From positions 62,001 to 126,000 of the forward strand of contig JAAWEK010000005.1 of assembly GCA_022794265.1 (NCBI GenBank): 64,000 nt of DNA, given 5' to 3'. How positions within the stretch are numbered: the first letter of the stretch is position 1; every line of letters begins with the position of its first letter. This stretch comes from Lachnospiraceae bacterium (GTDB taxonomy: Bacteria; Bacillota; Clostridia; Lachnospirales; Lachnospiraceae). Below the pieces are notes generated by a model. It was not told the origin of the DNA and did no database searches. It saw nothing but the letters and a program-made list of their open reading frames with translations. This document shows positions 8,828-18,396 of the stretch, one piece after another. The translations under genes and the position numbers were made by a program.

Positions 8828-9883
8828 TTACTCAAATGCTACACAGGTCATTGACTGATTCACGAACTGGTTGTTATAATGTTCCCCATATCCTACAAAT
8901 CCAACATGGTTTCCTAATTTTCCCATTTCGTATAAATATTCCTGCATGTAATTATTTTCAGTGAACAGTAAATATCGAAAGAGGCAGTTAACGGAAAATA
9001 CTGCTGATGGATGTGGAAAGTCATTATGTATGGTCTGTATAGTGTTTTTTATGATATTTTTATAATCACCCAACTGCAGCAAAATAAGTACATCTGAATC
9101 ATTTACCTGTCGAAAACATGTCAATGCGTTTCCTTCCACATCTTTAATAGATATGATACAGGTATCTTTGCCATTTATTTTTCCAAAGGGATTCTTAAAA
9201 GTCTGCGTTAATATTTCTTTTTCAGTTACATGAAGAATATTTTGATAGGTCTGTTTAGCAGACTTTCCATTTAACTCTCCAAGTACGTATCTGGCCTTGT
9301 CTGTTTTAGAGGCGATAAATCGATAATTACTCAATGGCTGATAGATGTTTTCTTTATAAGCCTTAACTCTGCCACCTCTATTTTTCACCAGTGCATAAAC
9401 AACCGCATCTTCATAAACCTTTCCATTGGCAGATACTTTGCCTGCATCACCGGTTCCGCCGATTAAAGAAATATTTTGGGATTTTAATGCGCTATATATG
9501 GTAGTTAATACACATGCATCATTTCCTGTACAGAAATCCAGACACACAGTGTCCTTATGTGAGGCACCGACTTTTTCTATATCCTTTTCCAGACGTTCAA
9601 TATATTTGACCGGCATAACAGATACCTCTTCTAATACATTGGCCACGGCATTGACTCCGTCAAAAAAAGCTATGACACCAACGCCTTTCTCCACTACTTT
9701 GGTATCATAACTCATGCCAATACATCCAATGCTTGGAACGTTTGGAAAAAGATCTTCCAGTTTCTTTACATGTTCTTCAAATTGCTCACTGTTAGATAAC
9801 AGCATAATCAATTCCGGATTATTTAATCCACGGACTGCTTCTTCTATATTTCCGCTTTGACTCATACCAAAAAATTGTTTCAA
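8828..9883 (-). CDS. FIST-domain sensory protein
   Basis: A 351-residue soluble protein matching the FIST_N plus FIST_C sensory architecture: an N-terminal half with [14 protein letters not shown] and a central [14 protein letters not shown] turn with [13 protein letters not shown], and a C-terminal half with [12 protein letters not shown] and [23 protein letters not shown] domains are predicted to bind small ligands, possibly amino acids. No signal peptide or membrane segment is present. The gene is directly followed by a transducer gene that has no sensor of its own, so a two-protein cytoplasmic sensing unit is inferred. The ATG at 9883 is the only reasonable start; no strong Shine-Dalgarno box is seen. 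Confidence 0.82.
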   Translation of the reverse strand: MKQFFGMSQSGNIEEAVRGLNNPELIMLLSNSEQFEEHVKKLEDLFPNVPSIGCIGMSYDTKVVEKGVGVIAFFDGVNAVANVLEEVSVMPVKYIERLEKDIEKVGASHKDTVCLDFCTGNDACVLTTIYSALKSQNISLIGGTGDAGKVSANGKVYEDAVVYALVKNRGGRVKAYKENIYQPLSNYRFIASKTDKARYVLGELNGKSAKQTYQNILHVTEKEILTQTFKNPFGKINGKDTCIISIKDVEGNALTCFRQVNDSDVLILLQLGDYKNIIKNTIQTIHNDFPHPSAVFSVNCLFRYLLFTENNYMQEYLYEMGKLGNHVGFVGYGEHYNNQFVNQSMTCVAFE

Positions 9884-10061
9884 TGTGCTGACCCTCGCTT
9901 TTTTTCTATTTTTGGTAACTATTAACTAAAAAAATTATACTTTATAATAATAATGGCTGTCAATGATTTTTTGTGACAATTCATCCTTCTGGCTAAACAA
10001 GTGATGATTAGATAGGCTAAAAAAACGAACAGATTTTTTTAGGTCAATTAATATAAAACCA

Positions 10062-10226
10062 ATGAGCAAAGGAACAACCAATATAACCAAAACAAAACAG
10101 AAAAGAAGACCACACAAGTATACAGATGAATTCAAACACGCTCTAGTCAATTTATACTGTTCCGGCAAAAACAGATGCGATATCTGCCGGGATTACGATA
10201 TCACCCCTTTTACATGTTTCCCATGA
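10062..10226 (+). pseudogene. IS3-family transposase OrfA N-terminal relic
   Basis: A short open frame of 54 codons. After a basic start it reads RRPHKYTDEFKHALVNLYC, then SGKNRCDICRDYDITP, which is the first helix-turn-helix of IS3-family OrfA proteins (the pattern Y-T-x-E-F-K through S-E-I-C-R-E-Y). The frame then runs into unrelated residues and TGA, so the rest of OrfA and all of OrfB are missing. The surrounding 9.9-10.4 kb holds no intact gene. It is a leftover of an insertion element, not a functional gene. Confidence 0.72.
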
Positions 10227-10427
10227 CGCAGTGGATGGCATGTGGCAGTTTCTGTGCAACGCATGTCACGATAATAACGAAGAAAAAAAGTCTCACTTCA
10301 CGCAATCTATATGCGTGATGCAGCCGTTGCCCAAATTACCCGGCTGCCATTCGGCTACACTGTAGGCCGCAAGCATATAGGAGCCGATTGGAATACAGAT
10401 ACTTGAGTGTGAAAAATAATCAATTTA

Positions 10428-11105
10428 CTATTCAATGAATCTCATTTTTCTTCCCATAATATCAGGGTTGTCTGGGGGTTCTGGCATCTGTACAGCATCT
10501 GAAAAACTAAAGTATTCGTCATCTTTTAATGCTGCTGTGCGATCTGCCCAGTACTCCAGCCAATCCAGAAAATGGAATGGTTGTCCGGTCTGTGCATCTT
10601 TCATCGGAGCTGCACCAAAATCATTGGCAAAATCCCAAAACCAGACCGTTCCATAAGTATCAGGGTCCTTAGAATTTACAACCAACATACTGTACATACC
10701 ACAGCCTTCTTCACAGAGAGGAATAAATCCCCCCTCACCCTCTTCGTCATCTTCGTTTTCATCCATTTCCTCCTCTGTCAGATAAATCATAATCAAAGGC
10801 TTTTCCATCGTATAGGGAAAAGGCTTTCCCAGATTCGGCAGTTCCAACTCTCTATCACTCAAAGATTCCAACCCGTAAAATGGCTGACTTCCTCCAGCAG
10901 CAATCGTCGTGATAAATCGGCGGTAATCCTCCGGTAACCGGACACCATGCTTCTTCTCAAAAGCAGAAACTCTTTTTTCTGTCATCGCAGGCTTCCAGAC
11001 AGGAGGCCATTCTCCACAGTGAATGACAAATTCTCTGTCATGCAGGTCTTTAATTTTGGACATAATACAGTCAATCCGCATATCATATTGTTCTGGTGCA
11101 TTCAT
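10428..11105 (-). CDS. SMI1/KNR4 (SUKH) family protein, possible immunity protein
   Basis: A 225-residue cytoplasmic protein. Residues about 40-75 show the SUKH entry signature (ISAFEKKHGVRLPEDYRRFI type: RVSAFEKKHGVRLPEDYRRF), followed by GGSQPFYGLESL, an acidic loop (ENEDDEEGEGGF) and a WFWDFANDFG segment. SUKH proteins include immunity proteins of polymorphic toxin systems but also housekeeping regulators. ATG at 11105 is chosen over one 24 nt upstream because GGAGGG lies at the right distance. No toxin gene adjoins it; the left neighbour is an IS3 relic and the right a CRISPR array, so it could be an orphan immunity gene. Family sure, role inferred. Confidence 0.8.
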   Translation of the reverse strand: MNAPEQYDMRIDCIMSKIKDLHDREFVIHCGEWPPVWKPAMTEKRVSAFEKKHGVRLPEDYRRFITTIAAGGSQPFYGLESLSDRELELPNLGKPFPYTMEKPLIMIYLTEEEMDENEDDEEGEGGFIPLCEEGCGMYSMLVVNSKDPDTYGTVWFWDFANDFGAAPMKDAQTGQPFHFLDWLEYWADRTAALKDDEYFSFSDAVQMPEPPDNPDIMGRKMRFIE

Positions 11106-11658
11106 AAATAAAATCCCTCCAAACGCCATAAACTTTACAATGATTACAATACATGCTCATTTATGAGAAAATTATATAACAAGTCCCACTTAGTTACAAT
11201 ACCGGATCTATGATACACGATATCAAACCGGTGGAGCAGATATATTCCTTACAAGATATACACCTTACAGAGCCCGGCATGCGGCTTTCCAGCGCCAGAC
11301 TCCTTACAAAACTAATTATTCAACATCTGACACACATACACACTTACAAAGATTCGTGGAGCTACCAATGGATTACCTTTAACATATCATTAAATCTTTC
11401 TCTGCCATAGCTCCCTGACCAAAATCCCATCATTCTTTTTTTCATGACAGTCTTTTTACAGCTCCCTGTTAATAAGATGTCCAATCGATGTAAAACCATG
11501 TCTAGATTTTCCTGTGACGATTTAACACAAAGGAATGCACAAGTGCAAACTCACTTGCTATAAATTTAGCATTTTCAAAAGGTTGCAGACTTTTAGAAGA
11601 TAAGATATAACAGTTATTAAGTGATATAAAATAGGTCTTATCAAAATTCTAATTTTGT
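11106..11658. other. Gene-free stretch at the trailer end of the CRISPR array
   Basis: About 550 bp of AT-rich DNA between the SUKH gene start and the first degenerate CRISPR repeat. The longest open frame (66 codons at 11210 on the plus strand) has no Shine-Dalgarno box and resembles nothing I know. I see no cas gene or cas fragment here. Confidence 0.55.
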
Positions 11659-13325
11659 ATTAAAGTATAACAAATATTCCTATTCAACTGGTTTGGGGAA
11701 ACCAAATATCAGCGACACTTTCATTTTAATACATCAAATGTTCCTATTCAACACTGGACTATCGTAATGACTGTTCCTGCAACAAGTTTATTTAAATACA
11801 TCAAATGTTCCTATTCAACGGTTCTTTGTTTAAACCAGCATATTCAGAAAATGCCATTTAAATACATCAAATGTTCCTATTCAACCGCCTGAGTATATCA
11901 GGGAAAATGTTTTTATGTGTCATTTAAATACATCAAATGTTCCTATTCAACATGGACATAGCAGAACGACTCAGGAAAGTACAGATCATTTAAATACATC
12001 AAATGTTCCTATTCAACAGCTTTACTTTTAAAAAAATTTAACTGTGCTTCTTTATTTAAATACATCAAATGTTCCTATTCAACATAAAATGAGTAATAAA
12101 AAAAGATTAAAAGAAAGCAATTTAAATACATCAAATGTTCCTATTCAACAACTGGTAACTTATAAAAATCTATGTCAAATTCATTATTTAAATACATCAA
12201 ATGTTCCTATTCAACTTAATAAAGGAAATTCCTGGCATCGTTTCTTGTGGATTTAAATACATCAAATGTTCCTATTCAACCTATAATAATAGTCCTTTTT
12301 TGTTATGCAATTAGTTATTTAAATACATCAAATGTTCCTATTCAACATACCAGATCACAAAAGGAAGGATATTTTTTATAAATTTAAATACATCAAATGT
12401 TCCTATTCAACTTAAAAAACCCATGTGCAGCGAAATAGTCCAACGTCATTTAAATACATCAAATGTTCCTATTCAACTACGATACATACGCAATTGTGGA
12501 AAATTTCAAGCAATTTAAATACATCAAATGTTCCTATTCAACAAATAGGTTGTTCGATTAAAGGGAGGAAAAAAAACAATTTAAATACATCAAATGTTCC
12601 TATTCAACGGAAAAAGTAATATCCTTAGCAACGGATTTAGTAAAATTTAAATACATCAAATGTTCCTATTCAACCGTTACTGGCTGCCATCTGCTCTACT
12701 GCTTCCGCATTTAAATACATCAAATGTTCCTATTCAACGCTGTGCTGCCTGTTTGATGTATTCGTTTGTACTCAATTTAAATACATCAAATGTTCCTATT
12801 CAACTTTAAGGAAACTGCCGATGGAGTAACTTCCACAGAATTTAAATACATCAAATGTTCCTATTCAACAAAGCTTAACGAAATCGAAGAAAGTTATTGT
12901 TACAAATTTAAATACATCAAATGTTCCTATTCAACCAGCTTCCGTAATGTCTGTATTTGAGTTAATGATATTTAAATACATCAAATGTTCCTATTCAACT
13001 GTTCTGTTTTAAACTACTGGCATTATTTCTGTTAAATTTAAATACATCAAATGTTCCTATTCAACCCAGACATACCACATTTTTTTCATTTTTTTCCTCC
13101 ATTTAAATACATCAAATGTTCCTATTCAACCGTGCAAGGAAAAATTAACGAAATGGCTAAATAATAATTTAAATACATCAAATGTTCCTATTCAACAATA
13201 TACCAATATCTTACTCCATCAGCAGTCCCCATTTAAATACATCAAATGTTCCTATTCAACAAGGTTCAAATTGGTAAAACAAATGACTTTATTGTATTTA
13301 AATACATCAAATGTTCCTATTCAAC
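11659..13325 (-). CRISPR. CRISPR array, 26 repeats of 30 bp, 25 spacers of 34-37 bp
   Basis: On the plus strand each repeat starts ATTTAAATACATC and ends TTCCTATTCAAC. Twenty-four copies are identical; the copy at 11659-11688 differs at 5 of 30 positions and that at 11723-11752 at one. Degeneration at the low-coordinate end marks it as the old trailer end, so the array is read on the minus strand, where the repeat begins GTTGAATAGGAAC and ends GTATTTAAAT. That form resembles the repeats of Clostridium type I-B systems (from memory), whose crRNAs keep an 8-nt tag, here ATTTAAAT. Spacers are all different. No cas gene lies anywhere in the window, so processing and interference would need proteins encoded elsewhere. 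Confidence 0.97.
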
Positions 13326-13519
13326 CCACCAGTTTTACCACCTTTCTCTTCTCCATTATCCCCCAAAAATCCAATATTTTCAACATGTTTCTCAAAAATT
13401 TACCAGCCATATTGTACATATTTATTCCCTTTTCTCCATACAAGGCTATTTCTGCATTTTATGTTATTTTCATCTCCTCCACCTGGTAAAATCAAAAACA
13501 TATCTTAACCTCAATCACT
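13326..13519 (-). promoter_or_regulatory. Probable CRISPR leader
   Basis: This AT-rich, gene-free stretch abuts the repeat at 13296-13325, the end with perfectly conserved repeats, and lies upstream of the array in the minus-strand reading direction. That is the place of a leader with the array promoter and the adaptation signals. The call rests on array polarity and base composition; no promoter hexamers were assigned. Confidence 0.6.
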
Positions 13520-14542
13520 CTATATATATCTCAATACCCCACCTCCATTTTCACATTCCACCTCTGCCAACGCCCCGTTAATCACTGTCATTCTTGGCCC
13601 CCGATGCCCGAAATCACAGTCCAGTATCACTGGTACACCCAAATCACCCAGAGCATATAATACGGCCTCCTCATAATTCGTATTGGTATAATCCTTATAA
13701 AATAACGGTCTGCCAAATATAAATCCACTGCTATACCGGAACCATCCAATTTCTTTCAGCTGCCACAAAAACATCATCAGACTTTCACCGCTCATATCAA
13801 AAGATTCCAGATACCACAAAATCCCATCCTCTTTATATTTCTGGATATATTCCGGTGTATTATCATACTTTGTGCCTTGCAAAAAAATTAAAACATCCAG
13901 ACATCCACCCAGAAGACGACCGCGGATTTTCACCTTTTCTGAACCGTCATTCCCTGTTCCGGCTGTTTTCCAACGAACTGGTGTATCCTCCAAATATCCT
14001 TCCAGCCCGGTAATACGCTCTGACATTTCCCTCTGATATCTGTCAAAGGAATACTGCTTCCTGCAGCTACCGGATAAAACGCTCAGATTATTTTCCACAC
14101 TGCAGTGCCACGGCTCCATACCAAATTCTCCAAAATTACTGCCATAAACTGCCGCCATATCATATTTCGTTGTCAGAGTATGAATCAGTCCGGTATTGTC
14201 CGAATATCCCTGAAACCATTTCGGACTACTTACCCAGCGCTCAAAATCTATATACGCCAGCATTTCATTCAGGAAATTTCCGCCCTTTGCAGCAATAACC
14301 GTCGTTACATCGTCATCGGCAACCAGTTCATTGAGTTGCCTGCCACGCTCCGCTCCAGTACTGCTCCTACCCTTTTCATCTGTGGTAAAAACATTCTCCG
14401 TAAATTTTATTTTAAATCCACGGCGCTCCAGCTGCTCCTTTCCATTGTCAAATCTGGCTTGATCCAGCGGGTCCGATACTCCGTCGGAAGTTGCTGTCAC
14501 CCCGATACTGTCTCCCTGCTTTAAAAATTCCGGTATAATCAT
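13520..14542 (-). CDS. S66-family peptidase (LD-carboxypeptidase / MccF-like)
   Basis: A 340-residue cytoplasmic serine peptidase. The nucleophile elbow is WFQGYSDNTGL near residue 118, the catalytic Glu lies in LWYLESFDMS near 240 and the His in DCDFGHRGPRM near 310, the Ser-Glu-His arrangement of family S66. Members either trim the tetrapeptide of recycled murein or, as in MccF, cleave and detoxify aminoacyl-nucleotide antibiotics; the N-terminal GDSIGVTATSDGVSD and the length favour the MccF-like branch. Its ATG overlaps the addA stop by four bases (ATGA), so it is translationally coupled to addBA. Why a peptidase sits there is unclear. Confidence 0.85.
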   Translation of the reverse strand: MIIPEFLKQGDSIGVTATSDGVSDPLDQARFDNGKEQLERRGFKIKFTENVFTTDEKGRSSTGAERGRQLNELVADDDVTTVIAAKGGNFLNEMLAYIDFERWVSSPKWFQGYSDNTGLIHTLTTKYDMAAVYGSNFGEFGMEPWHCSVENNLSVLSGSCRKQYSFDRYQREMSERITGLEGYLEDTPVRWKTAGTGNDGSEKVKIRGRLLGGCLDVLIFLQGTKYDNTPEYIQKYKEDGILWYLESFDMSGESLMMFLWQLKEIGWFRYSSGFIFGRPLFYKDYTNTNYEEAVLYALGDLGVPVILDCDFGHRGPRMTVINGALAEVECENGGGVLRYI

Positions 14543-17500
14543 TTCAATGTCACTTCCTTTCCCAGTGTTACGGAATACAAAATCTTTTCTGTCACCGTTT
14601 TTCCAGTAATCTGCTCCACTGCCCGCTTATACAATTCCAGCTGTACATAGTAGTGATTAATCAGCTGGGATGTGTCCCTTACAAAGTCTGTTTTGTAATC
14701 TGCTATTATAATCTCGTTTCCTTCTATAAAATATACATCAATAATTCCCTGAACCAGAACAATATCCCCCGCTGGCTCCACTGACTTCGGAATCTCCATC
14801 CGCTGTTCCTTTCCCATGATTGCCGCAACCCGCTTAAATTCTTCAATCTCCGATTCATACAATCCCAGAACAAACTGAGCCTCCCTATACAACTCTCCCC
14901 TCTCAAATGCTGCCTTCATCCTCCTGCCCAGATTACTTTCGGCAAAGAGCAGAAAATCCCGGTCCCGGATACAATCCCGCTCCTCTTTCGTTAACAGGCC
15001 CGCCTCCACAAAGCCCTGAACCATGGCCTGAATCGACGAAAAGGTATGTTCCCGTCCCAAATCAAACAATTCAAACACTTTGTGATATACTGTTCCCCGC
15101 AAAGCCCCGGTCAGACGATTCCTGGTTTTTATAAATTCAGGAATTGTGGGATTTTCAAGAGATTTTATCTCATGAGAAGTTTTCTCATGAGAAGTTTTCT
15201 CATGAGCATTTATCTCTTCTGGCTGTTCCCCAGGGTCAGGCAACATTTCAACCAATTGTACAGTCTGCACTTCCTCCCCTATTTCGTAACTGATTTTCTT
15301 AATCTCAGAGACACTCATCTTTGCATTCATTCCGGTTTCTTTTTCATAGGGATAAGTAAAATCCAACCGCCGGATTATTTCATTCCGAAGCGGCTGATTT
15401 CCCGTTATCTCTGTAGGAAGATTTTCCAATGCTTCTCTGTTTCCCTTTTTCATGTACTGTTGCTCTATTATGTCCGTAAAAATATCCTTTGGTGTTACAT
15501 ATATAATATCCACATGAAAATCCCTGTCATATAACTTCAAATCCACAGGAGGATCTATTCCCAACCTGTTATATAGAGACTCAAATGCCCGGTTTCTGCA
15601 CAACGCAGGACATATCATATCAAAAAACGAGCGGGCTTTCATTCTTACAGCATAGGGCAGCACTTCCGTGTCATACATCCTTGCCGCCGCTGCCTGCTCC
15701 AGCTTCTTTCTGTTTACGGATTTTGCGGTAAAAATCAGCTTTTCCTTTGCCCGGGTACAAGCTACATACAATAGACGTAATTCTTCCATTACTGTATCCA
15801 GCTCCATCTGCCTTGCAATCAGAAACTTATTCATACTTTTCCGAAGCAGTCTCCGCCTGACATCCACATAATCCATACCAATTCCCAGTTCATGATGCAA
15901 CACTGTTTTACTACGACTGTCCATCATATTAAACTGTTTTGTAATATTTGTCAAAAATACTATTGGAAATTCCAGACCCTTACTCTTATGAATCGTCATA
16001 ATCCGGACCGTATTATCCGACTCCGAAACCGCAGACGCTTCACCCATATCCAGCTCAAATTTCTGCATCTTTTCGATATAGCGCACAAAATTAAACAACC
16101 CTTTATATACTCCGTTCTCATACCGGGAAGCCTGTTCTTTCAGCATATCCACATTGACGCATCTCCGTCTGCCAGAAGGCATTGCTTTGATATGTTCGTA
16201 GTATCCAGTCTGATTCAGAAACAGATTAATTAAATCATAAATCCCGGTATAACTCACCATATTTCTGAACTTCTCCAGCAATTCCAAAAAGCTGCTTATC
16301 TTCTTATCCAGCGCCAGCTGATAATCCCCTTTGTACTGTTCCGTCAGTCTATGTTCTTCCATACAGTTTTTATTCATTTTATATTCCAGCAGATTGTCAT
16401 ATAAATTTTTATCTTTGCCGGAGAACGCCCGAACTACTGCCAGTTCCTCATCGGAAAACCCTGCTGCCGGAGACTTTAACACCGCTGCCAATGGAATATC
16501 CTGTCTTGGATTATCCACGATTTTGAGAAAATTTAATATAGTACGAATCTCTATAGTATCAAAATATCCGCGTTTGGATTCCATATAAGCTGGAATACCC
16601 TGCTTCATCAGTTCCTCATTCACAGCATAGACTGCTTCATTCACACTGCGGACCAGAATCACAATATCTGAATATTTGGCGGTCCGATACGCTCCGGTCC
16701 TTGTATCCCTGACCTGTAATCCCTTTTTTTCATCCACCAGTTCTTTGATTCTGGCAGCTATGACTTTGGCCTCCATTTCGTCCGCCACACCTGGAATCTC
16801 TTCTTCCGTCTCCTCTTCCTCTTCAGGATTCACCAGTATCAGCTCACTGTTATAATTCTCCGCCGCTCCCGGAATCTCATACTCCGCACCGGGATTTAAC
16901 TGATTCTCCTTGTCATAATCAATGCCGCCAAAATCGGCGGACATATTCTGCCGGAATAAAACATTAATAAAATCCAGCACCACAGACCTGCTTCGAAAAT
17001 TCCTGTCCAGTATGATTTTAATATCCTTCTCTCCGTCCATGGAATAAGTATTATATTTTCCAATAAAAATATCCGGCCTGGCTCCTCGAAATCCATAGAT
17101 ACTCTGTTTCACATCCCCCACCATAAAACGATTGTGAATCCCTTTCCGCTCTTTGGAAATCATGCCCAGAATCGTTTCCTGAATCATATTGCTGTCCTGA
17201 TATTCATCTACCATTATTTCTTCATAGAATTCCGAAAGTTCTTCCGCAGCTTTGGAAGGAACCACCTTTCCGTCTTCCACTCTGGTAAGAATCTCAACGG
17301 CAAACTGCTCAAAATCATTGAAATCCACAATATTCTTTTCCCGTTTTTTCTTCCGAAACAAATCCATAAACCGAAGAGTCAGTCTCACATATTCCTTTGC
17401 TGTCGGTTCCAGCTGCTCAAGTCCGGCAATCAAATCCTCCAAAGAATCCGCATAAATCTTCTGAATTTCCGCCACTGCCGCTTTTACTTCCTTCCGCACA

Positions 17501-18396
17501 CTCTGAGCCTGTGTTTTCTTTTCTTCATCTGTTTCATCGGAAGCGCTAATCCTTGGAAGCCTGTCAAAGACGAATTTCAGCAGACTCCGTCTTTTGTCAA
17601 AATCCTTTTCTGCCAGAACCGATTCCAGATTCTGCATATCCGTTTCGAAAATCCTAACGTATTTCCCCGGCCCGTTGATGCTCATGGAGAGTTTTCTTCC
17701 GTATTCACATTTCATCAGCGCCAGTTTCAGAAGTTCATCAGCATAAGCCGTAAGAGTGAGAAAATTCGTGCTGTTCATAAACTCTACCCTATTTCTGACA
17801 GAATACAGGGCAATGCTCTGCTGCAACCACTGCTCCGGCCACGGATAACCGATAGCCTTTTCATAAAGGTTTAAAACCATTTTCTCAATCTCCCGGTCGC
17901 TGTTCCTTACCGTAAACTGGTCAGCAAAATTCAGAAATTCCGGCGAGGCTGCTTCATATTCCTCTTCCAGAAGCTCCTTTATCACATCCCCTTTTAACAG
18001 TTCGATTTCATTGGTATCCGCCACCTTAAATCCCGGGTCCAGTTCAATATCAATAAAATGCTCCCGCACCAGATTCAGACAAAAACTGTGAATCGTGGTA
18101 ATACTGGCATTGTGAATATAAGACTGCTGCTTCTGCAGATGCTCATTCTCCGGGTGTTTCTCCAGTTCCAGATCTATGGCTTTTAATATCCGTTCCCGCA
18201 TTTCACTGGCGGCGGCATTTGTAAACGTTACTACCAATAATTTATCTACATTGAGTCCCTGTTCTCCGTCCAGAATTTCCTGAATAATCCGCTCCACCAG
18301 AACGGCAGTTTTTCCGGAACCGGCAGCGGCGGAAACCAGTATATTTTTATTTCTGGTTTCAATTACCTTCCTCTGCTGTGTTGTCCACATGGGCAT
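14539..18396 (-). CDS. addA: ATP-dependent helicase/nuclease subunit A
   Basis: AddA is the 3'-5' helicase and nuclease subunit of AddAB, which processes double-strand breaks for RecA-dependent repair. The 1285-residue product has Walker A VSAAAGSGKTAVLVERI near residue 20, motif II VDEYQDSN, helicase motifs RNFRSR and VRIMTIHKSKGLEFPIVFL, LLYVACTRAKEKL (motif VI), and a C-terminal RecB-like nuclease with GIIDVYFIEGNEIIIADYKT. ATG at 18396 is chosen over 18504 because AGGAG precedes it and homologues begin with WTxxQ; it overlaps the end of addB by 38 nt. A 15-bp tandem repeat encodes HEKTS units in the linker before the nuclease domain. Confidence 0.96.
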   Translation of the reverse strand: MPMWTTQQRKVIETRNKNILVSAAAGSGKTAVLVERIIQEILDGEQGLNVDKLLVVTFTNAAASEMRERILKAIDLELEKHPENEHLQKQQSYIHNASITTIHSFCLNLVREHFIDIELDPGFKVADTNEIELLKGDVIKELLEEEYEAASPEFLNFADQFTVRNSDREIEKMVLNLYEKAIGYPWPEQWLQQSIALYSVRNRVEFMNSTNFLTLTAYADELLKLALMKCEYGRKLSMSINGPGKYVRIFETDMQNLESVLAEKDFDKRRSLLKFVFDRLPRISASDETDEEKKTQAQSVRKEVKAAVAEIQKIYADSLEDLIAGLEQLEPTAKEYVRLTLRFMDLFRKKKREKNIVDFNDFEQFAVEILTRVEDGKVVPSKAAEELSEFYEEIMVDEYQDSNMIQETILGMISKERKGIHNRFMVGDVKQSIYGFRGARPDIFIGKYNTYSMDGEKDIKIILDRNFRSRSVVLDFINVLFRQNMSADFGGIDYDKENQLNPGAEYEIPGAAENYNSELILVNPEEEEETEEEIPGVADEMEAKVIAARIKELVDEKKGLQVRDTRTGAYRTAKYSDIVILVRSVNEAVYAVNEELMKQGIPAYMESKRGYFDTIEIRTILNFLKIVDNPRQDIPLAAVLKSPAAGFSDEELAVVRAFSGKDKNLYDNLLEYKMNKNCMEEHRLTEQYKGDYQLALDKKISSFLELLEKFRNMVSYTGIYDLINLFLNQTGYYEHIKAMPSGRRRCVNVDMLKEQASRYENGVYKGLFNFVRYIEKMQKFELDMGEASAVSESDNTVRIMTIHKSKGLEFPIVFLTNITKQFNMMDSRSKTVLHHELGIGMDYVDVRRRLLRKSMNKFLIARQMELDTVMEELRLLYVACTRAKEKLIFTAKSVNRKKLEQAAAARMYDTEVLPYAVRMKARSFFDMICPALCRNRAFESLYNRLGIDPPVDLKLYDRDFHVDIIYVTPKDIFTDIIEQQYMKKGNREALENLPTEITGNQPLRNEIIRRLDFTYPYEKETGMNAKMSVSEIKKISYEIGEEVQTVQLVEMLPDPGEQPEEINAHEKTSHEKTSHEIKSLENPTIPEFIKTRNRLTGALRGTVYHKVFELFDLGREHTFSSIQAMVQGFVEAGLLTKEERDCIRDRDFLLFAESNLGRRMKAAFERGELYREAQFVLGLYESEIEEFKRVAAIMGKEQRMEIPKSVEPAGDIVLVQGIIDVYFIEGNEIIIADYKTDFVRDTSQLINHYYVQLELYKRAVEQITGKTVTEKILYSVTLGKEVTLK

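Noticed and set aside
9935-10168. 77-codon minus-strand frame with a hydrophobic stretch
   Set aside because: It is antisense to the IS3 OrfA relic, has no Shine-Dalgarno box and resembles no protein.
11106-11658. Possible cas gene remains beside the array
   Set aside because: No frame shows Cas1, Cas2, Cas4 or Cas6 motifs; the stretch is short and stop-rich.
12044-12619. Open frames of 64-70 codons with repeated LNTSNVPIQ or FKYIKCSYS
   Set aside because: They are translations of CRISPR repeats and spacers, without ribosome sites.
17134-17874. 246-codon plus-strand open frame
   Set aside because: Antisense shadow of addA, with composition typical of a reverse reading of a helicase gene.
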